In this document: positions 1-9,843 of the stretch, one piece after another | How positions within the stretch are numbered: position 1 is the stretch's first letter | How the letters are laid out: every line of letters begins with the position of its first letter | Made by a program: the position numbers and the translations under genes | Notes under the pieces: generated by a model | The model's input: the letters and a program-made list of their open reading frames with translations, nothing else | What the model was told of the DNA's origin: nothing | Databases searched by the model: none | Source: Paenibacillus massiliensis 2301065 = DSM 16942 | Lineage (GTDB): Bacteria; Bacillota; Bacilli; Paenibacillales; Paenibacillaceae | Length of the DNA: 64,000 bases | Assembly: GCF_000377505.1 (NCBI RefSeq) | Contig: NZ_KB898188.1 | Coordinates: 186,001-250,000 of the forward strand | Direction: 5' to 3'

Positions 1-1
1 G

Positions 2-1066
2 ATGATCGTTGACGGTACGTTCGGCCTCATTGGCTTATTGGCTTCATTCACCATCGCCTATTCCTTGGCAAATCAATATTCACTGGACGGCATGTCGGTC
101 GGAATCCTGTCACTGTCCTCGTATCTGCTCAGTACCCCTAACATCTTGTCTGCCGACAATGCTGTGGGAATTCCTCTGGGCCTTATGGGCAGTAAGGGAC
201 TGTTCGTCTCGATTGTAATTGGTATCGTTGCGACCGAGATCTTTCGGTTCGTCATCAACAAGAACCTTGTGATTAAGCTGCCTGACGGTGTGCCACCTGC
301 AGTGGGCAGATCCTTCACCGCGCTGATCCCGGGCTTCTTCATTATCGTCTTCTTCGCCGCGATTAGCTGGGTCCTGGCCGCAACCGGGATCGGAAGCCTG
401 CATGATCTCGTTCAGACCGTTCTTGGCAAACCGCTCGGACTGCTGGGTGGTACTATCTTCGGAGCTATTATTTATGACCTGTTGATCAGTCTGTTCTGGC
501 TGACAGGGATTCATGGCGGCAACATCATGGGTGGCATTATGAATCCGATCTGGATGCAAAAAATGGACGAGAACCGACTCGCCTTCCAAGCTGGCGAGGA
601 ATTGCCCAACATCTTCACGCAGCCGTTCTTCGATATCTTCGTGCATATGGGCGGAGCAGGTACCGTATTCGCCCTAGCCATCTGTCTGTTCTTGTTCAGT
701 AAGAGCCAGCAGAACAAGTCCATGGGGCGTCTGAGCTTCATGCCTGCTGCCTTTAATATCAGCGAGCCGCTCATGTTCGGCGTTCCAATCGTGCTGAATC
801 CAATCATGTTCATTCCGTTTATTTTGGCTCCGATTGCTATGGTAATTCTGACCTACTTTGCCATGGTAACAGGTCTCGTACCGAAGACGAACGGCGTATC
901 TGTTCCTTGGACCATGCCGCCACTCATTAGCGGTTATTTGGCAACAAGCAGCATCCGAGGCTCCATTCTGCAGCTTGTCAACCTTGCCGTATCTGTTCTT
1001 ATTTACTATCCTTTCTTCAGAACCATGGACAAGCAATTCATTCGTGAAGAAAGCAAAGAGGAGTGA
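2..1066 (+). CDS. PTS system EIIC permease, lactose/cellobiose type (5' partial)
   Basis: Membrane channel component of a phosphotransferase system that imports and phosphorylates a beta-glucoside or chitobiose-type sugar. About 354 residues are visible with many hydrophobic helices. The conserved family segments are present: GIHGGNIMGG, the region around FNISEPLMFG, and NPIMFIPFILAP. The family is usually about 430 residues, so roughly 80 N-terminal residues lie before the window; the ATG at position 2 is an internal methionine. It ends in TGA six bases before the next gene, whose ribosome binding site overlaps its last codons, so the two are translated from one message. No EIIA, EIIB or sugar hydrolase is visible here, so the sugar cannot be named. 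Confidence 0.9.
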   Translation: MIVDGTFGLIGLLASFTIAYSLANQYSLDGMSVGILSLSSYLLSTPNILSADNAVGIPLGLMGSKGLFVSIVIGIVATEIFRFVINKNLVIKLPDGVPPAVGRSFTALIPGFFIIVFFAAISWVLAATGIGSLHDLVQTVLGKPLGLLGGTIFGAIIYDLLISLFWLTGIHGGNIMGGIMNPIWMQKMDENRLAFQAGEELPNIFTQPFFDIFVHMGGAGTVFALAICLFLFSKSQQNKSMGRLSFMPAAFNISEPLMFGVPIVLNPIMFIPFILAPIAMVILTYFAMVTGLVPKTNGVSVPWTMPPLISGYLATSSIRGSILQLVNLAVSVLIYYPFFRTMDKQFIREESKEE

Positions 1067-1071
1067 CAACG

Positions 1072-1998
1072 ATGACCAAACGTTTACTGAACTGTGACGC
1101 CAGCGACCTGCTCGCCATGAGCAGAGATGAATTAAAACTCTCGATCTATGCCAGTGAAGGAAGAACGGTACTCGCCGAGACAGCTGTAGTGAAGGAACCG
1201 ATCATTGATGGCATTACGAATGGGGAAATTGCCAAGTTCGCAGGGGCAGACCTGATACTGCTCAATGCCTTTGATGTAGAATATCCTCAAATTTCAGGCA
1301 TTGACACAAGCGACCCTCAGCCAGTACGGACTTTGAGAAGACTGACGGGGCGTCCTGTAGGTGCTAATCTGGAGCCTGTAGATGATACACGAGAGACCAT
1401 GGATGAGAAGGAGCAGCTTAGCGCAGGACGCAAAGCGACTTCCGCCACCTTTACCAAAGCGAACGAGCTTGGTCTCGACTTCATTTGTCTCACTGGCAAT
1501 CCCGGCACAGGAGTCACGAATGAAGCCATCTATCATTCCATCAGTCAGGCACGGAAGTATTTCCAAGGTCTGATTATTGCAGGCAAAATGCACAGCTCAG
1601 GTATAGATGAGCCGATCATCGACGCAGAGACCGTGCAGTCATTCATTCAAGCCGGTGCCGATATCATTCTGTTCCCTGCCGTGTACACGGTGCCCAAGTT
1701 CAGGGAAGAAGATTTGATGAGTATGGTTGAGATTGTCCATGCTCACAATCGTTCCGTGACCGATCCAGCTAATAAGGTGCTGACACTGTCGGCCATCGGA
1801 ACCAGTCAGGAAAGCTCCAGCAAAGAAGTCGTTCAGAAGATCGCTCTCGCATGCAAAGCCTGTGGGGTAGATATTCAGCATATCGGTGACGCTGGCTTCT
1901 CCGGTCTCGCCTTGTATCAGAACATTGATGCACTTGGCAATGCCATTCGTGGTGAACGGCATCAGCTCCGTATGCGGGCCAAGTCGATTATCCGTTAG
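1072..1998 (+). CDS. PTS-linked uncharacterised protein (DUF7916-like, TIM-barrel-like)
   Basis: 308 residues. The alternation of hydrophobic strands with GAD, GNPGTGVTN and HIGDAGFSG turns is typical of a TIM barrel of the phosphonomutase or phosphosugar kind. From memory, similar proteins sit directly beside lactose/cellobiose EIIC genes in Firmicutes and are annotated as haloacid-dehalogenase-like or DUF7916; I could not check this. No experimentally known reaction can be claimed. The ATG at 1072 is chosen because GAGGAG lies eight bases upstream, while an in-frame GTG at 1063 would sit on that site. It is followed by a strong terminator, so it closes the operon. Confidence 0.7.
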   Translation: MTKRLLNCDASDLLAMSRDELKLSIYASEGRTVLAETAVVKEPIIDGITNGEIAKFAGADLILLNAFDVEYPQISGIDTSDPQPVRTLRRLTGRPVGANLEPVDDTRETMDEKEQLSAGRKATSATFTKANELGLDFICLTGNPGTGVTNEAIYHSISQARKYFQGLIIAGKMHSSGIDEPIIDAETVQSFIQAGADIILFPAVYTVPKFREEDLMSMVEIVHAHNRSVTDPANKVLTLSAIGTSQESSSKEVVQKIALACKACGVDIQHIGDAGFSGLALYQNIDALGNAIRGERHQLRMRAKSIIR

Positions 1999-2120
1999 AG
2001 CAGCACACCATAAATCTGCACCAGTTGTACACTTTGAACACTTCATTTGTGTAGAGGCGGGATTCAGCAGTCATCCGCAGCGTCTTCGGACAGGTTACGT
2101 AGAACCGAGGTAAATAAAAA

Positions 2121-2157
2121 AAGACTCTGTATCCACTTTGCAGTGGTACAGAGTCTT
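2121..2157 (+). terminator. Hairpin terminator after the PTS operon
   Basis: AAGACTCTGTA at 2121-2131 pairs with TACAGAGTCTT at 2147-2157, with an inner CCACT/AGTGG extension and a TTGC loop. It is followed by CTTT and preceded by a run of seven A, so it could stop transcription from both sides. Confidence 0.85.
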
Positions 2158-2190
2158 CTTTATGTCTGAATCTGAAGCAGTTCTTATGAA

Positions 2191-2441
2191 TACCTCGGGC
2201 CTACATATACTGCTACACGGCTCCTAGACCTTGACCGAATAATTGTTTTAGCTCGAATAAGGCTGAAGAGCATGGTCGTTAGCGGAAAACGGGGAAGCCC
2301 TAGAGAAACGAAGTGCCCATCTTTAAGCTTGCTATTCATCAGTTTTTCAACTTCGTTCAAAAGAACAGCAAGCTTAACAGTGGTCGACAGGGCTCCCCGC
2401 TTGCAGCGGCTCTACACTCACACTTGATTCGGCCCGAGGTA
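2191..2441. repeat. Nested inverted-repeat element, copy A
   Basis: Between convergent 3' ends. The outermost 11-bp arms are TACCTCGGGCC (2191-2201) and GGCCCGAGGTA (2431-2441). A middle pair is ACGGGGAAGCCCT (2289-2301) with AGGGCTCCCCGCTT (2389-2402). The innermost pair is TTAAGCTTGCT (2323-2333) with AGCAAGCTTAA (2367-2377). The core, about 2282-2416, is clearly similar in sequence to a second copy at 27525-27658. The pairs change together between copies, which suggests a folded RNA or a small mobile repeat. No open reading frame is apparent. This element plus the terminator at 2121-2157 fills the 1999-2445 gap. Confidence 0.75.
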
Positions 2442-2445
2442 CTAA

Positions 2446-3519
2446 CTATTTTAGACTCATCTTGAATTGCAGGAACAGCTCGTTGTAATGCGCGAGCATG
2501 CTCTTACCCAGATTCTCATAGACCTCCAGCTCTGAAGTCAGCTCCGGCTCTGGATAAAAGCGTGTATCCCCGGAAATATCCTCCGGCAGCAGCGCCAATG
2601 CATCCACATTCGGCGTAGAATAACCTACGTATTCCGCATTCTGAGCCGCTACCTCGGGATCAAGCATGAAGTTGATGAACTGATGTGCTGCCTCCACATG
2701 GGTGGCCGTCTTTGGGATGACCATGTTGTCGAACCAGAGATTCGAACCCTCCTCCGGCACCACATAGTCCAGCTTCTCATTCTGGTCCATGATCTCAGAA
2801 GCATCCCCTGACCAAACGAGACCGACAGCAGCCTCTTCATTAGCCAGCAGCATCTTGATCTCATCCCCTACCACAGCCTTTACGTTCGGGGCAAGCTGCT
2901 TCAGCTTGGCAAGCGCCTCCTGTAAATGCGCCTCTTCCGTATCATTCAGTGAGTAATTAAGACTGTTCAGTCCCATTCCCATGACTTCACGGGCGCCGTC
3001 TGCCAGTAGGATGTTATTGCGTAATCGTGGGTCCCACAGATCGTCCCAGCTATTGAACTCGATGCCCTCCGTCAGCTCAGGATTGAAGACAATACCAACA
3101 GTGCCCCAGAAATACGGTATGGAATATTGGTTGCCAAGGTCGAAGGACAAGTCCAGAAAGCGCGGATCAATATGCTTCAGGTTAGGAAGCTGGCTATGAT
3201 CCAGAGGGATAAGCAGCTTCTCTTCCTTCATCTTGGAGATCGCATATTCCGAGGGGATCGCCACATCAAAGGAAGTCCCTCCCTGCTCAATCTTCGTCAG
3301 CATCGCTTCATTGGAATCGAACGTCTGATAGATGACCGTGATACCTGTCTCCTCCTGAAAGCGATCCAGCAGTTCGGGGTCGATATAGTCCCCCCAATTG
3401 TAGATCGTAAGGGTATTGCCGCTTGTGTAGCCCTGATTCGAGTTCAGCCACGCAGCTACGCCCATAAGTATAAAAGATGCTGCAAATACAGCTACGAATA
3501 CACGTACAAGTGACTTCAT
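2446..3519 (-). CDS. potD: Spermidine/putrescine ABC transporter substrate-binding protein
   Basis: 357 residues. Captures polyamine outside the membrane and delivers it to PotBC. The family signature YNWGDYIDPELL follows the N-terminal membrane segment (about residues 5-25), and later conserved parts include IPYFWGTVGI, GREVMG-like GAREVMG and FDNMVIPKTA. The hydrophobic segment lacks a cysteine lipobox, so the protein is probably held by an uncleaved anchor rather than lipid, which is unusual for this family in Gram-positives. Its ATG overlaps the potC stop in an ATGA, giving translational coupling. Last gene of potABCD. Confidence 0.93.
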   Translation of the reverse strand: MKSLVRVFVAVFAASFILMGVAAWLNSNQGYTSGNTLTIYNWGDYIDPELLDRFQEETGITVIYQTFDSNEAMLTKIEQGGTSFDVAIPSEYAISKMKEEKLLIPLDHSQLPNLKHIDPRFLDLSFDLGNQYSIPYFWGTVGIVFNPELTEGIEFNSWDDLWDPRLRNNILLADGAREVMGMGLNSLNYSLNDTEEAHLQEALAKLKQLAPNVKAVVGDEIKMLLANEEAAVGLVWSGDASEIMDQNEKLDYVVPEEGSNLWFDNMVIPKTATHVEAAHQFINFMLDPEVAAQNAEYVGYSTPNVDALALLPEDISGDTRFYPEPELTSELEVYENLGKSMLAHYNELFLQFKMSLK

Positions 3520-4352
3520 CTAGGAACCCCCATTTCCGCCGCAGGCTCCTGCTCGCGTCTAGCTTTATCTCTTGCTTGCTGGGTTCTGCGAGTAATGAAG
3601 TAGTAGCCGACAACCAACAAGACCGTGAACAGGAAGATCAGCGTAGACAAAGCGTTAATGGACAAGGCTACGCCCTGCCGCGCCCGCGAGTAGATCTCGA
3701 CAGACAAGGTGGAGTAGCCGCTACCCGTGACGAAGAAGGTCACTGCAAAATCATCCAGCGAGTAGGTGAGGGCCATGAAGAAGCCCGTAAAGATCCCAGG
3801 CTTGATGAAAGGCAAGATTACCTTTGTAAGCACGTCACGACGCGTAGCACCCAGATCGCGGGCCGCATCAATCAGTGTCGGACTCATTTCCTGCAAGCGT
3901 GGCAGAATCATGAGCACCGTAATCGGAATACTGAATGCGATGTGTGACAGCAGCACAGAGACAAAGCCCAGCTTGATGCCGATCATCGTGAACAGGATCA
4001 GGAAGGAAGCGCCGATAATGACATCAGGGCTTACAATCAGGACATTGTTCAGTGACAACAACGCATTTTTCACCCGTCGCCGTTGCATCCGGTCAATTGC
4101 CAGTGCCCCCATAATGCCGATAATCGTAGCAATGGCTGCCGATAGCAACGCAATCACAAGGGTATTAATGACGATAATCATCAATCTCGTATCCTGAAAC
4201 ACCTCGCCATACCACTCCAGCGTGAAGCCCTCGAAGCCGTGCATCGTTCCTCCGCTATTGAAGGAGTAATACATCAGATACAGAATGGGTGCATACAGCA
4301 CGACGAAGGTCAGGAAGAGATAGATGTTAGCAAGCTTGAATTTACCGCCCAC
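3516..4352 (-). CDS. potC: Spermidine/putrescine ABC transporter permease PotC
   Basis: 278 residues, about six membrane helices. The binding-protein-dependent transport motif is seen as [20 protein letters not shown], which contacts the ATPase. The start is taken as GTG at 4352 because GGGAGGTG lies just upstream; the longer frame to 4394 would add a Cys-rich tail encoded inside potB and is unlikely. The gene overlaps the end of potB by 11 bases and its stop overlaps the potD start. Works with PotB, PotA and PotD in polyamine import. Confidence 0.92.
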   Translation of the reverse strand: MGGKFKLANIYLFLTFVVLYAPILYLMYYSFNSGGTMHGFEGFTLEWYGEVFQDTRLMIIVINTLVIALLSAAIATIIGIMGALAIDRMQRRRVKNALLSLNNVLIVSPDVIIGASFLILFTMIGIKLGFVSVLLSHIAFSIPITVLMILPRLQEMSPTLIDAARDLGATRRDVLTKVILPFIKPGIFTGFFMALTYSLDDFAVTFFVTGSGYSTLSVEIYSRARQGVALSINALSTLIFLFTVLLVVGYYFITRRTQQARDKARREQEPAAEMGVPR

Positions 4353-5151
4353 CTCGCACCTCCCGTCCACTGCCGAACAGCAGCATGAGTACAATCATCG
4401 CTACGATCAGGAAGACTGCGACCGTAGAGCCCATGCCCCAATCCTGTGTGACAAGGAAATGCTGCTCAATTGCCGTACCCAAGGTAATCACCCGGTTACC
4501 GGCGATCAGTCTCGTAATCATAAATAGTGACAATGCAGGTATGAAGACCGCCATACATCCCGAGCGAACACCGGCAAGCGTGAGCGGGAAAATCACTCGA
4601 CGGAAGGTCGTCCACTGCGAAGCACCCAGATCACGAGCCGCATCCAGCAAGGAAGGCTTCAGTCCCTCCAAGGCATTATAGATCGGTAGAATCATGAACG
4701 GGATGAAGATATAGACGGAGACGAAGACGAAGCTGAAGCTCGTGAACAGAATCTGCTGCTGACCCAGTCCGGCCACCTCGAACAAAGCGTTGATGGGTCC
4801 ATAGGTGCCGAAGATGCCAATGAAGGCGTAGGTCTTCAACAGCAGATTGATCCAGGTCGGCAAAATAATGAGCAATAGCCACAACTGCTTATGCTTGGTA
4901 CGAGTCAATAGATAGGCCGCAGGATAGGCAATCAATAGTGAAAATACCGTCACCAGCAGAGCGTACCAAAATGAACTCAATGTCATTTGCAAATAGACAG
5001 GCGTAAGGAAATTCGCGTAGTTCTGTAGCGTAAATTCCCCATTTACATCAAAAAAGGAATAATAGAGCACCAGCAGCACTGGCGCGATCACGAACAGCAC
5101 AATCCAGAGGTAGTAGGGCAGCAAGTAGACTGTGCGTGTATTACTGGACAT
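4342..5151 (-). CDS. potB: Spermidine/putrescine ABC transporter permease PotB
   Basis: 269 residues with about six hydrophobic helices beginning at [21 protein letters not shown]. The EAA-type ATPase contact loop is [20 protein letters not shown] at about residues 190-210. It pairs with PotC as the heterodimeric channel. The first 11 bases overlap the end of potA and the last 11 overlap potC, so translation is coupled along the operon. Confidence 0.93.
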   Translation of the reverse strand: MSSNTRTVYLLPYYLWIVLFVIAPVLLVLYYSFFDVNGEFTLQNYANFLTPVYLQMTLSSFWYALLVTVFSLLIAYPAAYLLTRTKHKQLWLLLIILPTWINLLLKTYAFIGIFGTYGPINALFEVAGLGQQQILFTSFSFVFVSVYIFIPFMILPIYNALEGLKPSLLDAARDLGASQWTTFRRVIFPLTLAGVRSGCMAVFIPALSLFMITRLIAGNRVITLGTAIEQHFLVTQDWGMGSTVAVFLIVAMIVLMLLFGSGREVRGGR

Positions 5152-6247
5152 GCTGCACCTCTTCGTAGGCCTCCAGACGACGGTCGAATTCCTCTTCCGT
5201 CTCCCCGAATCTCATAACATGAATGGCTTCAGGATCGAAGTACAGTCCAATCTCACTGCCCGGGTCCGCACGCTTGGTGGAATGCACCAGCCACTCCTGT
5301 CCGGAATCATCATAGCAGCTGATCTCATAATGAACGCCCCGGAACAATTGGGTATCGACCTTTACCCGCAGCTTCCCTTCATTCACACCTGTAATGACCA
5401 GGTCCTCCGGGCGAATGACAATTTCCACCGCCTCATTCGGGCGCAAGCCACCATCCACGCACTCGAACTGACGGCCATTGAATTCGACCTGATAATCCGC
5501 AATCATGCGAGCCGGCACAATGTTGGACTCCCCAACGAAATCCGCTACGAAGCGGTTAATCGGCTCATCATAGATGTCATTAGGCGTACCGCTCTGCTCG
5601 ATCTTCCCCCGGTTCATGACGAAGATCTCATCGGACATGGCCAAGGCTTCCTCCTGGTCGTGTGTAACGAAAATGAAGGTGATGCCCAGACGCTGCTGCA
5701 TCTCCCGCAATATATACTGCATTTCCGTGCGCAGCTTCAGGTCCAGAGCCGACAGGGGCTCGTCCAGCAGCAGCACATCCGGCTCATTCACAATAGCCCG
5801 GGCTATGGCTACACGCTGGCGCTGCCCGCCAGACATCTCGTCAATGCTCCGCTGCTCGTAACCGTCCAGATTCACGAAGCTGAGTGCCTGCTTTACCTTC
5901 TCTTCAATCTCTTTCTTGCCCAGCTTGCGAATACGAAGCCCGAAGGCCACGTTCTCAAATACGTTCAAATGCGGAAACAAGGCATAATCCTGAAACACCG
6001 TATTGACTTGGCGCTCATTAGCAGGTACCTTGTTGACTAGCTTACCGTTCAAATAGATGGAGCCTTCTGTCGGCTCTGCGAATCCTGCAATCATACGTAA
6101 AATAGTCGTCTTCCCACAGCCGGATGGCCCCAGCAGTGTATAGAATTTCCCACGCTCGATGGTAAAGCTGACATCCGCTAGCACGGGCGGGTCATGATCA
6201 TAGCTTTTGGTAACCCGGTCAAATCGAATAATTGTACGGTCTTCCAT
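5141..6247 (-). CDS. potA: Spermidine/putrescine ABC transporter ATP-binding protein
   Basis: 368 residues. Energises polyamine uptake. Visible motifs in order: Walker [11 protein letters not shown]-loop [10 protein letters not shown], signature [14 protein letters not shown], Walker [13 protein letters not shown] and the switch histidine in [11 protein letters not shown], then a C-terminal TOBE-like substrate-regulatory domain (about residues 280-360). The start is the ATG at 6247 with AGGAGG eight bases before; an in-frame extension to 6328 lacks such a site. First gene of potABCD. Only a repeat tract separates it from dapL upstream, and I see no clear promoter there. Confidence 0.95.
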   Translation of the reverse strand: MEDRTIIRFDRVTKSYDHDPPVLADVSFTIERGKFYTLLGPSGCGKTTILRMIAGFAEPTEGSIYLNGKLVNKVPANERQVNTVFQDYALFPHLNVFENVAFGLRIRKLGKKEIEEKVKQALSFVNLDGYEQRSIDEMSGGQRQRVAIARAIVNEPDVLLLDEPLSALDLKLRTEMQYILREMQQRLGITFIFVTHDQEEALAMSDEIFVMNRGKIEQSGTPNDIYDEPINRFVADFVGESNIVPARMIADYQVEFNGRQFECVDGGLRPNEAVEIVIRPEDLVITGVNEGKLRVKVDTQLFRGVHYEISCYDDSGQEWLVHSTKRADPGSEIGLYFDPEAIHVMRFGETEEEFDRRLEAYEEVQHVQ

Positions 6248-6360
6248 GTTAGCTCCTCCTATCCTCGGCCTTGCACCTGATGCTTCTCTTTTGCTGGTGC
6301 GTCTCTCTTGGATGATTACCCTGATCATCCGTCCGTTAATAATCTGTGTTACTTTGTAAT

Positions 6361-6482
6361 ACTGGGGCTTTCATATCTACTACTGAGCTCTCATATCTAC
6401 TACTGAGACTTTCATATCTACTGCTGTGACTTTCTTATGCTACTGCTTTGGCTCTCTTTCACACCCTACTGCTGAGACTTCC
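6361..6482. repeat. Imperfect 21-bp tandem repeat at the dapL 3' end
   Basis: About six degenerate units, best seen as ACTTTCATATCTACTACTGAG on the plus strand. Read on the minus strand, each unit resembles the last codons and stop of dapL (AGTCTCAGCAGTAG), so the tract looks like slippage copies of the gene end. It occupies most of the gap between dapL and potA. Confidence 0.8.
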
Positions 6483-7602
6483 ATGTAAAGTAGCTCGTCA
6501 TCGTCTCAATCGCTACGCCAATGGCACCCTCATTAGGCTGCAGCTTGGCATGGTGCAGTCCATAAGGCGTATCGACGCCGAGCCAGAACATGAAGCCTGG
6601 AATGTGCTCCAGAAAATAACCAAAGTCCTCACCCGTCATGGCCTCCGTGCATTCGATCACCTCTACTGCGGGTCGCTCATTCAGCCATTGCATGAACTCG
6701 CCTGTAAGCGTAGCTTCATTCCATACTTGAAGATAGTTAGAACCATAATTGATATCTGCACGGCATTCGAAGCCTGTCTCTACACCATGAATCAGGGCTT
6801 CAATCCGGGATTTGATCAGCTTCATCGTATCTGCTGAGAGGGTACGAATCGTGCCCTCCAGGCGTGCGGTCTCCGCAATGATATTCTGCTTCGTACCACC
6901 CTCCACCTTGCCGACAGTTATGACGGCTGCGTCGAGAGGATTGATATTCCGGGATACGATCGTCTGCAGCTGACCAACAAGCTGACAGCCTGCCACGACC
7001 ATGTCATTAGCTTTATGAGGATACGCTGCATGGCCACCTGTTCCAGTCAATTCAATGAATAGCTCAGACGTATTTGCGAAGAGAATACCAGGACGGGTCG
7101 CAATCGTGCCCACTGGATATTCTGGTGCAATGTGCAATCCTACCATTTGGTCTGGCTTCCACGCCTTGAACTCCTCGCTATCCAGCATAGGGAGCGCTCC
7201 CCCCGGACCCTCTTCAGCTGGCTGGAAGATTAGTAACAGATCGTCCGTCATTCGCTGCTTGGCAAAGTGCGTCAGAATCCCAAGTCCGATCGTCATATGC
7301 AGATCATGGCCACAGGCATGCATGTATCCGGGATGCTGGGACTTGAACTCCAGCCCCGTATCCTCTGTAATGGGAAGACCGTCCATATCAGCTCGATATC
7401 CGAATCTACGCCGCGGCGCCGTACCGTGCACCAGCACCAGTATGCCAGTACGCCATGTCTTGACCTCCAGATGCTCCTGCGGAAGCGTGGAAATATAATC
7501 AAGCAGGTACTGCTGCGTCTTGAATTCCTGAAAGCCTGCCTCCGGAATCTGATGAAGCTCTCGCCGGATGCGAGTATATGTATGCAGATCTACAGCGGTC
7601 AT
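6466..7602 (-). CDS. dapL: N-acetyldiaminopimelate deacetylase
   Basis: 378 residues, M20 metallopeptidase family, cytoplasmic. Removes acetate from N-acetyl-LL-diaminopimelate in the acetylase branch of the diaminopimelate/lysine pathway. Metal-site motifs are visible: [10 protein letters not shown] at about residues 95-104, EEGPGGA, and [13 protein letters not shown] near the C terminus. The protein resembles B. subtilis YkuR over its length. The ATG at 7602 has GGGGAG upstream. It lies after dapH on the same strand, as ykuQ-ykuR do in Bacillus. The aminotransferase for the intervening step is not adjacent; see the gene at 25122. Confidence 0.92.
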   Translation of the reverse strand: MTAVDLHTYTRIRRELHQIPEAGFQEFKTQQYLLDYISTLPQEHLEVKTWRTGILVLVHGTAPRRRFGYRADMDGLPITEDTGLEFKSQHPGYMHACGHDLHMTIGLGILTHFAKQRMTDDLLLIFQPAEEGPGGALPMLDSEEFKAWKPDQMVGLHIAPEYPVGTIATRPGILFANTSELFIELTGTGGHAAYPHKANDMVVAGCQLVGQLQTIVSRNINPLDAAVITVGKVEGGTKQNIIAETARLEGTIRTLSADTMKLIKSRIEALIHGVETGFECRADINYGSNYLQVWNEATLTGEFMQWLNERPAVEVIECTEAMTGEDFGYFLEHIPGFMFWLGVDTPYGLHHAKLQPNEGAIGVAIETMTSYFTWKSQQ

Positions 7603-7621
7603 CGTTGCACTCCCCTTTCTT

Positions 7622-7694
7622 GAATTACATCATGCCTGAATTACATCCTACTGAATTACGTCTTACCTGAATTACGGTCTGTCTGGATTACGCT
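7622..7694. repeat. Imperfect 16-bp tandem repeat between dapH and dapL
   Basis: Five units of the form TGAATTACATCMTRCC, the last one changed to TGGATTACGCTCC. The tract sits immediately upstream of the dapL ribosome binding site. It shows that both ends of dapL carry tandem repeats. Confidence 0.8.
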
Positions 7695-7704
7695 CCAACA
7701 GAAC

Positions 7705-7734
7705 ACAAGACTCGGCGCAGCCGCCGAGCCTTGT
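7705..7734 (-). terminator. GC-rich hairpin downstream of dapH
   Basis: ACAAG-A-CTCGGCG, loop CAGC, CGCCGAG-C-CTTGT: a near-perfect stem about 40 bases after the dapH stop. The T-run is poor, so it may attenuate rather than fully stop read-through into dapL, or act as an mRNA stabiliser. Confidence 0.55.
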
Positions 7735-7771
7735 CCGTTATCTATTTCGAAAGAGCATAGCCACTCATGGA

Positions 7772-8485
7772 TTAGAGGGTACGCAGTTCCTGCAGAATCT
7801 CTGTCTTGGATTTAGTCTTGTCATCGACCTGTTTAATGATACGGGCAGGCATTCCGGCTACTACGGAGAACGGAGGAACATCCTCGGTGACTACTGCGCC
7901 AGCAGCTACCACGGAGCCTTGTCCGATTCTTACACCCTCAAGTACAACGGCATTGGCACCAACCAGGACATCATCCTCCAGTACAACTGGCTGTGCGGAT
8001 GGTGGTTCAATAACCCCGGCAAGGACGACTCCCGCACCCACATGGCACATTTTACCGACCTTAACACGTCCTCCAAGCACAGCATTCATGTCAACCATTG
8101 TGCCTTCGCCAATTTCCACACCAATGTTAATGACTGCACCCATCATGATGACCGCATTGTCGCCGATACTAACCATGTCACGGATGATTGCGCCCGGCTC
8201 GATCCGTGCGTTAATGCCTTTAAGATCAAGAAAAGGAACAGCGGAGTTGCGACGGTCATTCTCCACCACATAATCTTCTTCCTTAACGTTAGTGCTCTCA
8301 ATTACAGCCTTGATATCCGCCCAATCGCCAAATACGACACCTGTGCCGCCGGAAATAAAGGTTTGTACATGATCGCCAAAATCTGCTCCTGCCAGTTCAC
8401 CCTTTACATATACCTTCACAGGGGTTTTCTTCTTGCTGTTCTTGATCAGATTAATGACGTCTTGTGTGTTCATTTCGTTAGACAT
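7772..8485 (-). CDS. dapH: Tetrahydrodipicolinate N-acetyltransferase
   Basis: 237 residues. Acetylates 2,3,4,5-tetrahydrodipicolinate, the entry step of the acetylase branch to diaminopimelate. The left-handed beta-helix hexapeptide repeats are plain (for example [28 protein letters not shown]) and the family N-terminal alpha/beta part precedes them. Near-identical in layout to B. subtilis DapH (YkuQ). GGAG lies 12 bases before the ATG at 8485; an alternative ATG at 8473 is possible. Head of the dapH-dapL unit. Confidence 0.95.
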   Translation of the reverse strand: MSNEMNTQDVINLIKNSKKKTPVKVYVKGELAGADFGDHVQTFISGGTGVVFGDWADIKAVIESTNVKEEDYVVENDRRNSAVPFLDLKGINARIEPGAIIRDMVSIGDNAVIMMGAVINIGVEIGEGTMVDMNAVLGGRVKVGKMCHVGAGVVLAGVIEPPSAQPVVLEDDVLVGANAVVLEGVRIGQGSVVAAGAVVTEDVPPFSVVAGMPARIIKQVDDKTKSKTEILQELRTL

Positions 8486-8707
8486 TTGGGTTCAACAGCT
8501 CCTTCATCGCTAGTCATACACTATATTCCTTTATAGCATAAAAGAGAGGGTCCCGCAACGAACACCTTTCAGTGAACGTGAAGTCGGGACCCACTCAGGT
8601 GACCGTTCAGCTCGTATTTGGAATGGCCTGCTCTATGTCGCTTACTTCCCACTCAGATCGTAGCGCAGCCCTATATCTTAATCGAATTCGTATTCCGGAT
8701 GTCGATC

Positions 8708-9598
8708 CTATTCCAGTGTGTTCAGCGAGGTATAGATATGGCCCTGGAAGCCCTCGGAAGGCTCACCTTGTGGAATATTCACGACAACAGCGAAGCCTTG
8801 TCCATTGTTCTCAAGGACGATATATTGACGCGTCAGCTTGTGATCGCTACTGGTAGCCTTCAGCATGAGACTGGCATGCTCCAATGCGGACGGAATGTCA
8901 GAAGAACTCAGCTTCTCTGCTGTGCCTACCTCGGACAGGGCCTGCTTCCCTTCCTGCTCCAGCGTATCCAGGCTGAAGTCAGTCGGCAGCTTCGTAATCT
9001 CTGCGTAATACTCATCATCGATAGCCATCGCTACGCGGTGCTGATCAGGAAATAACGACATCGCATCGAACACGTATAGCGAGTACCCTTCACCTTGGGC
9101 AAGCTCGGCCGTGCGAATCTCATCCGTACCTTCCAGCTTCAACGTGAAATCCTTGGTCGCCGGGCGATCACCAGTTACGGCTGTACCATCTTCTGAAGAA
9201 CTACCCGCTCCTGTGGTGCTACCTGCTTCACCTTCTACCACTTGAATTGATGTCAAGGTAAGCTGCTTCAGGGTGTCGTCTCCTTCGACAGCCTCTTCTG
9301 TATATTCAAAGGAGACAGCCTGTCCTTCGGTCAGCTCAGCAATGGACGCATCCAGATCCTCGCTGAATTGAAAAGCCTTGGGCTCCCCATTTACTTCAAT
9401 CTCTACCGTATGTGGATCAGCCTGTCCACTGTACACCCCGTTGCCGCTCAGTACTTCAGGGGTTACAGGCTCATTCTGCTCCTGAGCTGGCTCCTGCGGA
9501 GCAGGTGGCGCAGCCTGTTGCCGGCCACCACAGGCAGACAGCACAAGCACTAGGGAAGCCAATACAACTGCATATACAATCATATGTTTTTTCTTCAT
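8708..9598 (-). CDS. Lipoprotein of unknown function
   Basis: 296 residues. The signal peptide ends in lipobox LSAC at about residue 22, so the mature protein is lipid-anchored outside the membrane. A Pro/Gln/Glu-rich linker follows, then two beta-rich parts: about residues 45-105 (GEPKAFQFSEDLDASIAEL) and about 145-295. I do not recognise the family. The ATG at 9598 has AGGTGT upstream. It stands alone between dapH and the divergent EamA gene. Confidence 0.8.
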   Translation of the reverse strand: MKKKHMIVYAVVLASLVLVLSACGGRQQAAPPAPQEPAQEQNEPVTPEVLSGNGVYSGQADPHTVEIEVNGEPKAFQFSEDLDASIAELTEGQAVSFEYTEEAVEGDDTLKQLTLTSIQVVEGEAGSTTGAGSSSEDGTAVTGDRPATKDFTLKLEGTDEIRTAELAQGEGYSLYVFDAMSLFPDQHRVAMAIDDEYYAEITKLPTDFSLDTLEQEGKQALSEVGTAEKLSSSDIPSALEHASLMLKATSSDHKLTRQYIVLENNGQGFAVVVNIPQGEPSEGFQGHIYTSLNTLE

Positions 9599-9843
9599 TT
9601 CAACACCTCCACCATATTAGACGAGTCTGAGCCGAAAAAGTTCCTTAGCCAAGCGAGTTAGCATCCTTAGCATCTTTTACCCTGAAAACGCCAAGGCCCC
9701 CCACCCAAATTATTCCTGTAAAATATAGTTCACCATTCTGGATGGCTCGGCTATAATGAACTTCTGTAAATCCCCTGTGATATCCTGCTGTCAGGCAGCT
9801 CGAACAGGAGATTACGTTAATCTACGAATGGAGCTGTCAATGC

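Noticed and set aside
110..646. 178-residue open frame opposite the EIIC gene
   Set aside because: Shadow of a strongly conserved membrane protein; hydrophilic and without family features.
3477..3947. 156-residue open frame opposite potC and potD
   Set aside because: Low-complexity, Arg/Gln-rich shadow of well-supported pot genes.
5132..6040. 302-residue open frame opposite potA
   Set aside because: The potA frame carries all ATPase motifs; the antisense frame has none.
6361..6482. Short regular repeats that could suggest a CRISPR array
   Set aside because: Units are contiguous, degenerate and have no spacers of constant length; no cas genes are near.
7919..8536. 205-residue open frame on the plus strand opposite dapH
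   Set aside because: dapH on the minus strand is a clear family member; the antisense frame has no conserved features and no good ribosome binding site.
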